DNA of 10,807 bases from Christensenella sp. UBA6345 (GTDB taxonomy: Bacteria; Bacillota; Clostridia; Christensenellales; UBA1242), in NCBI GenBank assembly GCA_002437945.1, contig DJSB01000023.1:1-10807 (forward strand), given 5' to 3'. Under the pieces are notes generated by a model that searched no databases, was not told the DNA's origin, and saw only the letters and a program-made list of their open reading frames with translations. A program made the position numbers and the translations under genes. Positions 5,333 to 10,807 of this stretch are shown here, in pieces. Position 1 is the first letter of the stretch, and each line of letters opens with the position of its first letter.

Positions 5333-7294
5333 ATGGAAAAATTTGAATTAGTAAGTAAATACAAACCAACTGGAGACCAGCCACAAGCAATTGAAAAGAT
5401 TGTAGATGGTATTAATGATGGACTAAAATATCAAACTTTGTTGGGTGTTACAGGTAGTGGTAAGACATTTACTATGGCCAATATTATTAATAGACTTAAT
5501 CGTCCCGCACTAGTAATTGCACACAATAAGACACTTGCTGCTCAATTGTGCAATGAATTTAGGGAGTTTTTTCCTAATAATAGAGTTGAATACTTTGTAT
5601 CGTATTATGATTATTATCAGCCAGAAGCATATATTGTTAGTTCGGACACTTACATTGAAAAAGATATGAGTATTAATGATGAAATCGATAAGTTAAGACA
5701 TTCTGCCACTTGCTCATTATTTGAACGTAATGATGTTATTGTTGTTGCGTCTGTTAGTTGTATTTATGGTTTGGGCGAACCCGAAAACTATTCAAGTATG
5801 TGTATAAGTTTAAGACCTAATGACCATATAAACCGTAATGAAGTTATAAAAAAATTATTGTCTTTACAGTATATGCGTAACGAAATAGACTTTAAACGTG
5901 GGACATTTAGAAGCAAAGGTGATATTTTGGACGTTATACCTGCATCTTCTTCTGATGTTGCTATACGTTTTGAATTTTTTGATGATGTCATTGAAAGTAT
6001 ATCGGAGATAGATGTTGTTAGTGGAAGACGTATATCTAGTCTTAACCATGCATTTATTCTACCTGCAAGTCACTATGCAGTAACAAAAGAAAAATTAGAA
6101 AATGCTTTCGAGCAGATTAAACAAGACTGTTTGATAAGAGTAAGTGAATTCGAACAACAAGGCAAACTTATTGAAGCCCAACGTATTAAAGAAAGAGTAT
6201 TCTATGATTTAGAAATGATGAAAGAAGTGGGATATTGTTCTGGTATTGAAAATTATTCTCGATATTTTGACGGCAGACTACCGGGCGAACCACCATACAC
6301 TTTACTTGATTATTTTAAGAAAAATTATATTATGTTTATAGACGAAAGTCACATATCATTACCACAAATAAGGGGTATGTATGCAGGCGATTTGGCTAGA
6401 AAAACCAATCTAGTTGATTATGGTTTTAGATTGCCAGCAGCATATGATAACAGACCACTTAATTTTAAAGAATTTGAATCGAAAATTAATCAAGTAGTTT
6501 TTGTTTCTGCAACACCAGGTCCATATGAATTACAACATTCTGATCAAGTTGTTGAGCAAATTATTAGACCTACAGGACTTTTAGACCCACCTATCGAAGT
6601 TAGAAAAATTGAAGGGCAGATTGATGACCTTATTACCGAAATTTTCAAAACAATAGATAATAATGGTAGAGTTTTGGTCACTACATTAACTAAAAAGATG
6701 GCTGAAAATCTTACTGGATATTTAAGTGAAAGAAAAATTAAAGTAAGATATTTGCATAGTGATATTGACACACTTGAACGTGTAGAAATTATCAATTCAC
6801 TTCGATTAAAAGAATTTGATGTTCTTATAGGTATTAACTTGTTACGTGAAGGACTAGATATACCAGAAGTTAAACTTGTGGCAATACTAGATGCTGATAA
6901 AGAAGGATTTTTACGTAGTAGTTGGGCACTTATTCAGACAATTGGTAGAGCAGCACGTAATGCTGATGCTAGAGTTATTATGTATGCTGACAATATTACT
7001 GATAGTATGAAAGTTGCTATAGATGAGACTAATAGACGTAGGAGTATTCAAGCCGAATACAATAAAGTTCATAATATTACTCCTACTACTATAATCAAAC
7101 CTGTTAAAAATACTTTAGAAATAACCAAGAAAGAGACATCTAAACCAAAGATTAATAAGAAAGATATTCCTAGTGAAATCAACAAGTTAACTGCTCTTAT
7201 GAAGATTGCTAGTGATAGTCTTGACTTCGAACAAGCAATTGTTTTACGTAATCAGATTGCACAATTGAAGAAAGATATAGATAAAAAGGATTAA
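5333..7294 (+). CDS. uvrB: UvrABC excision nuclease subunit B
   Basis: UvrB is the helicase-like damage-verification subunit of nucleotide excision repair. UvrA loads it at lesions, and it then recruits UvrC for dual incision. The 653-residue product is full length and very like Bacillus UvrB. It has Walker A GVTGSGKT (38-45), the DNA-clamping beta-hairpin from about Y91 (YYDYYQPEAY), the Walker B box DESH (337-340), motif VI QTIGRAARN (from Q535), and the C-terminal UVR domain that binds UvrC (about 614-653). The ATG at 5333 starts MEKFELVSKYKPTGDQP, aligning with the Bacillus N-terminus, and has AGGTGAT just upstream. An in-frame TTG at 5294 would add 13 unrelated residues and is rejected. 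Two local oddities are IVSSD after the hairpin tyrosines, where family members usually have a proline (Y-V-P), and S530-W531 before motif VI, where E-R is common. uvrA follows after 2 nt. Confidence 0.98.
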   Translation: MEKFELVSKYKPTGDQPQAIEKIVDGINDGLKYQTLLGVTGSGKTFTMANIINRLNRPALVIAHNKTLAAQLCNEFREFFPNNRVEYFVSYYDYYQPEAYIVSSDTYIEKDMSINDEIDKLRHSATCSLFERNDVIVVASVSCIYGLGEPENYSSMCISLRPNDHINRNEVIKKLLSLQYMRNEIDFKRGTFRSKGDILDVIPASSSDVAIRFEFFDDVIESISEIDVVSGRRISSLNHAFILPASHYAVTKEKLENAFEQIKQDCLIRVSEFEQQGKLIEAQRIKERVFYDLEMMKEVGYCSGIENYSRYFDGRLPGEPPYTLLDYFKKNYIMFIDESHISLPQIRGMYAGDLARKTNLVDYGFRLPAAYDNRPLNFKEFESKINQVVFVSATPGPYELQHSDQVVEQIIRPTGLLDPPIEVRKIEGQIDDLITEIFKTIDNNGRVLVTTLTKKMAENLTGYLSERKIKVRYLHSDIDTLERVEIINSLRLKEFDVLIGINLLREGLDIPEVKLVAILDADKEGFLRSSWALIQTIGRAARNADARVIMYADNITDSMKVAIDETNRRRSIQAEYNKVHNITPTTIIKPVKNTLEITKKETSKPKINKKDIPSEINKLTALMKIASDSLDFEQAIVLRNQIAQLKKDIDKKD

Positions 7295-7296
7295 AT

Positions 7297-10110
7297 ATGC
7301 TTAAAGATATAATTATAAAAGGTGCTAGAGAAAATAACTTAAAAAATATAGATGTTACCATTCCCAGAAACAAACTTGTAGTTTTTACAGGTGTTTCGGG
7401 CAGTGGTAAAAGTACTTTAGCCTTTGATACTATTTTTGCTGAAGGGCAAAGAAGATATATTGAAAGTTTGTCTAGTTATGCACGAATGTTTTTAGGACAA
7501 ATGCATAAACCAGATGTAGATTTTATTGAAGGGTTAAGTCCTAGTATTTCTATTGACCAAAAAACCACTTCCCATAATCCACGTAGTACAGTAGGTACTG
7601 TTACAGAAATATATGATTATTTAAGATTATTATATGCTCATATTGGTACACCTTATTGTCCCAATTGCAACAAGCCTATTAGTACACAGACGATAGACAA
7701 TATTATTGACCAAGTTCTTACTTTAAAAGAAGGTACAAAAATTGTTATTTTATCTCCAGTAGTAAGGGGTAAAAAAGGTACTTTTGCTAAAGAATTGGCC
7801 GATTACCTAAAGGAAGGGTATTTAAGGGTAAAAATTGATGGCGAAGACCGTATGCTTGATGAAGATATTGTTTTGGATAAGAATATTAAGCATAATATTT
7901 ATTTAACTATCGATAGACTTATTATCAAACCTGAAATGCATACTAGATTGGCAGAAAGTTTAGAAAATGCTCTTAAATTAAGTAATGGTGTTGTTATTGT
8001 TGAAGCCGATGGCAACGAAACCCTTTATAGTACCAATCATAGTTGCCCAGAATGTGGATATAGTATAGAAGAAATTGCTCCACGATTATTTAGTTTTAAT
8101 ACACCATTTGGTGCGTGTCCTAATTGTTCTGGTTTAGGGTTTAAGCAAATTATTGATGAAACCAAACTTATTAAAGACCCTAATTTAAGCCTTATTGAAG
8201 GTGCTATTAGTGCATCAGGTTGGGCATATGATACAGGTATGGGTAATATGTTTTATAGGGCTGTTGCCAATAAATATGGAGTTGATGTTAACACTCCAGT
8301 TAAAGATTTACCTAAAGAAGTATTAAATACGGTTTTGTATGGCACAAAGGGAGAAAAGATAGATGTAACTTATAGGTATAAAGGCGAGATGACAACTTCA
8401 AAGATGAAATTTGAAGGTATTATACCTAATCTAGAGAGAAGATATAGAGAAACAAATTCTGATTATTCAAAAGCCGAAATTAGCAAGTATTTTAGCGAAG
8501 TTGAATGTTCAATGTGTCATGGGAAAAGATTAAAACAAGATGCATTAAATGTTAAAATAAAAAAACTTAATATTATAGAACTTACTGATTTATCTGTAAC
8601 TAGAATTCTTGAATTTATAGAAAGTCTTAAACTTAACAAGACACAAGAACAAATATCTAATCCAATATTAAAAGAAATAAAAGCACGACTTAACTTTTTA
8701 ATCAATGTTGGTTTAGGATATTTAACCTTAAGTCGTACTGCGTCAACATTAAGCGGTGGCGAAGCCCAACGTATAAGACTTGCTACTCAAATAGGTAGTG
8801 GACTTACTGGTGTATTGTATATTTTGGACGAACCAAGCATAGGACTTCATCAACGTGATAATGACAGATTGCTTGCTACATTAAAAAATTTAAGAGATTT
8901 GGATAATACTGTAATTGTGGTAGAGCATGACGAAGATACAATAAGAAGTGCCGATTATATTGTAGATATAGGTCCATACGCAGGTGTTAATGGTGGTGAA
9001 GTGGTTGCATCGGGTACAGTTAAAGATATAATCAATGCACCTAGAAGCATCACTGGTAAATATTTAAGTGGACAACTTAAAATTAATGTTCCTGACAATA
9101 GAAGACCGATTAATAATGGATATATAGAGATAAAAGGGGCTCGTCAAAACAATTTAAAGAATATTGATGTAAGTATACCAGTTGGTGTAATTACAGCCAT
9201 AACGGGCGTTTCTGGAAGTGGAAAGAGTAGTTTAATTAATGAAATATTGTATCCCGCTAGTAGCAATGTGCTTAATCGTAGTAACCTTGCTGAAGGTAAA
9301 TATAAATCTATTAAAGGTCTAGAGAAACTAGATAAAGTTATTAATATAGACCAAAGTCCTATAGGTCGTACTCCTAGAAGTAATCCAGCAACATATACTA
9401 ATGTATTTAATGATATTAGAGAGTTGTTTAGTAAGACTCCAGATGCTAAAGAACGTGGATATAATGCTGGTAGATTTAGTTTTAATATTCCAGGTGGTAG
9501 ATGTGAAAATTGTACTGGTGGTGGCATCAATAAGATAGAGATGTTCTTCTTGCCTGATGTATATGTAACTTGTGATGTTTGTGGTGGTAAAAGATATAAT
9601 AAAGAAACTTTACAAGTAAAATATAAAGGTAAAAATATATACGATGTATTAGATATGACTATCGAAGAAGCCTGTGTATTCTTTGAAAATGTACCAAAAA
9701 TATATAACAAATTAAAAACTCTTAATGATGTTGGTTTGGGATATATTAAACTTGGTCAACCAGCGACCGAATTAAGTGGTGGTGAAGCACAAAGGGTTAA
9801 ACTTGCTACCGAGTTAAGTAAACGTAGTACTGGTAAGTCTTTGTATATTTTGGACGAACCTACAACTGGTCTTGCTATGTATGATGTAGATAAATTGATT
9901 AAAATACTTAATAGGTTGGTTGCTAATGGTAACACTATAGTTGTTATTGAACACAATCTAGATGTTATAAAAATTGCTGACTATATTATTGATTTAGGAC
10001 CTGAAGGCGGAGAAAACGGTGGGCAGATTGTTGCAGTGGGTACTCCAGAACAAATTGCAAAAAATGATAAAAGTATTACAGGAAAGTATCTAAAATCCTA
10101 TCTTAAATAA
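7297..10110 (+). CDS. uvrA: UvrABC excision nuclease subunit A (damage-sensing ATPase)
   Basis: UvrA is the dimeric ABC-type ATPase that finds bulky DNA lesions and delivers UvrB. At 937 residues it has the usual length. The first nucleotide-binding half has Walker A GVSGSGKS (32-39), signature LSGGEAQR (from 485) and Walker B ILDEPSIGLH (H518). The second has Walker A GVSGSGKS (637-644), signature LSGGEAQR (from 826) and ILDEPTTGLA (A860). Zinc modules are intact: C250/C253 with C274/C277 in the first half, and C736/C739 with C759/C762 in the second. Further CxxC pairs occur at 121/124 and 404/407. The start follows the uvrB stop by 2 nt, and AAGGA (7286-7290), inside the uvrB coding end, is 6 nt before the ATG, so the two are co-transcribed and probably translationally coupled. 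The notable change is Ala at 860, where the second-half D-loop nearly always reads TTGLH. Everything else looks functional. Confidence 0.98.
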   Translation: MLKDIIIKGARENNLKNIDVTIPRNKLVVFTGVSGSGKSTLAFDTIFAEGQRRYIESLSSYARMFLGQMHKPDVDFIEGLSPSISIDQKTTSHNPRSTVGTVTEIYDYLRLLYAHIGTPYCPNCNKPISTQTIDNIIDQVLTLKEGTKIVILSPVVRGKKGTFAKELADYLKEGYLRVKIDGEDRMLDEDIVLDKNIKHNIYLTIDRLIIKPEMHTRLAESLENALKLSNGVVIVEADGNETLYSTNHSCPECGYSIEEIAPRLFSFNTPFGACPNCSGLGFKQIIDETKLIKDPNLSLIEGAISASGWAYDTGMGNMFYRAVANKYGVDVNTPVKDLPKEVLNTVLYGTKGEKIDVTYRYKGEMTTSKMKFEGIIPNLERRYRETNSDYSKAEISKYFSEVECSMCHGKRLKQDALNVKIKKLNIIELTDLSVTRILEFIESLKLNKTQEQISNPILKEIKARLNFLINVGLGYLTLSRTASTLSGGEAQRIRLATQIGSGLTGVLYILDEPSIGLHQRDNDRLLATLKNLRDLDNTVIVVEHDEDTIRSADYIVDIGPYAGVNGGEVVASGTVKDIINAPRSITGKYLSGQLKINVPDNRRPINNGYIEIKGARQNNLKNIDVSIPVGVITAITGVSGSGKSSLINEILYPASSNVLNRSNLAEGKYKSIKGLEKLDKVINIDQSPIGRTPRSNPATYTNVFNDIRELFSKTPDAKERGYNAGRFSFNIPGGRCENCTGGGINKIEMFFLPDVYVTCDVCGGKRYNKETLQVKYKGKNIYDVLDMTIEEACVFFENVPKIYNKLKTLNDVGLGYIKLGQPATELSGGEAQRVKLATELSKRSTGKSLYILDEPTTGLAMYDVDKLIKILNRLVANGNTIVVIEHNLDVIKIADYIIDLGPEGGENGGQIVAVGTPEQIAKNDKSITGKYLKSYLK

Positions 10111-10132
10111 AAAAAATATGATAATATATATG

Positions 10133-10138
10133 TATAAT
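10133..10138 (+). promoter_or_regulatory. Isolated TATAAT, possible -10 for the last gene
   Basis: A perfect TATAAT lies 53 nt before the ATG of the last gene, but the position 17 bp upstream is an A-run with no recognisable -35. Its bases overlap one arm of a 7-bp inverted repeat (ATAATAG 10134-10140 with CTATTAT 10158-10164). No terminator lies between uvrA and this gene, so read-through from the uvrBA promoter is an equally good explanation for its expression. Confidence 0.3.
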
Positions 10139-10191
10139 AGATATGTGTGTTAAATTTCTATTATTAATTAAATCAAAGGTTGGGTAAAATT

Positions 10192-10716
10192 ATGTTTATT
10201 ACCGATGTTATTGTTGATAGTAGGTCATTAGGTTTAATGAAAAAGAAGTATAATACTAATATAGTATTTTTATACTTATTTGTATTAAGTATGTTATTAT
10301 CTGTAGGTATTATTGTTTATGGCATAATACAAAAAATTACTGGATATAATACTTATCTCTTTGGCGGTTGTGCACTTTTAATTTCTGGATTCTGGTTATT
10401 CTATGTAGTTAAGAATCTAAAAGAAACAAAAAAAGCATATACACAGATAAAAGATAGGGGAGAATATGTATATAGAAAAGTTATAGAAGTTAATGCTCAA
10501 CATAAACATAATACATCTACTATTGTGTCTTTAGTTAGTGCTATAGTAGTTTCTATATGTATGATTGTAGTAGACGTTGTACAGATTGCTAATTATAATC
10601 CAGATACTTTCTATATTTTGCCTATGTTGTTTGTATTGGGAGTATTCTCATATTATCAGACTATAGTTAATTTTATTGATGACAAGATTTATCGTAATTG
10701 TATCTTTAACAATTAA
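10192..10716 (+). CDS. Four-helix integral membrane protein of unknown function
   Basis: This encodes 174 residues that I do not recognise. Hydrophobic segments at about 23-46, 54-74, 109-132 and 139-159 predict four membrane helices arranged as two hairpins. Between them, a charged loop (about 75-108) contains ETKKAYTQIKDRGEYVYRK and a His-containing QHKHN. The basic KKK at 17-19 suggests a cytoplasmic N-terminus, which would put the middle loop and C-terminus inside too. No transporter, enzyme or sensor motif is visible. The ATG at 10192 is chosen over TTG at 10180, because the only Shine-Dalgarno-like sequence, AAAGG (10175-10179), directly abuts that TTG; even so its 12-nt distance from the ATG is long, so translation may be weak. 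It lies 81 nt after uvrA with no intervening terminator and could be a downstream member of the uvrBA transcript, though a repair role is not implied by its sequence. Confidence 0.8.
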   Translation: MFITDVIVDSRSLGLMKKKYNTNIVFLYLFVLSMLLSVGIIVYGIIQKITGYNTYLFGGCALLISGFWLFYVVKNLKETKKAYTQIKDRGEYVYRKVIEVNAQHKHNTSTIVSLVSAIVVSICMIVVDVVQIANYNPDTFYILPMLFVLGVFSYYQTIVNFIDDKIYRNCIFNN

Positions 10717-10762
10717 TTAATACTATTTAATTGTAGTGTGTAACAAAAATATTGATATAAGT

Positions 10763-10793
10763 AAAAAAGACAGATTAATTTCTGTCTTTTTTT
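10763..10793 (+). terminator. Rho-independent terminator after the last gene
   Basis: A perfect 12-bp stem (10763-10774 with 10781-10792) has loop TTAATT and a T-tract ending at 10793. An A-tract on the left arm means it could also stop transcription entering from the right. It closes the uvrB-uvrA-membrane gene unit, which has no earlier terminator. Confidence 0.88.
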
Positions 10794-10807
10794 GTTAAAG
10801 AAAACCA

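Noticed and set aside
9144..9710. 188-codon open frame on the minus strand opposite uvrA
   Set aside because: It lies wholly inside the conserved second half of uvrA, antisense to it, and has no Shine-Dalgarno or family resemblance. The other antisense frames within the surface-protein, uvrB and uvrA genes are rejected likewise.

Overview
The window is AT-rich DNA of a low-GC Gram-positive bacterium (Bacillota). The evidence is strong Shine-Dalgarno sequences, sigma-A-type promoters, U-tract terminators, a Bacillus/Clostridium-like UvrB and UvrA, and a secreted protein with a Gram-positive-style membrane anchor. The standard genetic code fits every gene. An uncultured gut Clostridia-type lineage is a reasonable guess, but nothing here fixes the genus.

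Left part (1-708): a minus-strand gene encodes a 65-residue protein built almost entirely of Cys, Gly, Asn and Leu/Ile. It is separated by a 429-bp, very AT-rich divergent intergenic region from a large plus-strand gene. The first ~30 bases are GC-rich and contain a small hairpin. They look unlike their surroundings and may be the edge of another element or a terminator.

Middle (709-5184): a 1193-residue exported, membrane-anchored surface protein has at least eight Ig/cadherin-like strand motifs and one EF-hand-like calcium loop. It is flanked by a good promoter and a strong terminator. Next comes a two-gene operon of paralogous small proteins, each with a winged-helix-like N-terminal domain and one C-terminal membrane helix. 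It has its own extended -10 promoter and a terminator. This pair is the best candidate for an undescribed system in the window.

Right part (5193-10807): uvrB and uvrA form an excision-repair operon with a 2-nt gap, a clear promoter, and a LexA/SOS-box-like site that overlaps the upstream terminator. UvrB and UvrA act together: UvrA2-UvrB finds bulky lesions, and UvrB is loaded for incision by UvrC, which is not in this window. A 174-residue four-helix membrane protein of unknown function follows. No terminator separates it from uvrA, and the window closes with that gene's hairpin terminator.

Three plus-strand genes have a possible upstream TTG start. In each case an internal ATG is preferred because of Shine-Dalgarno position or family alignment (4822, 5333, 10192).
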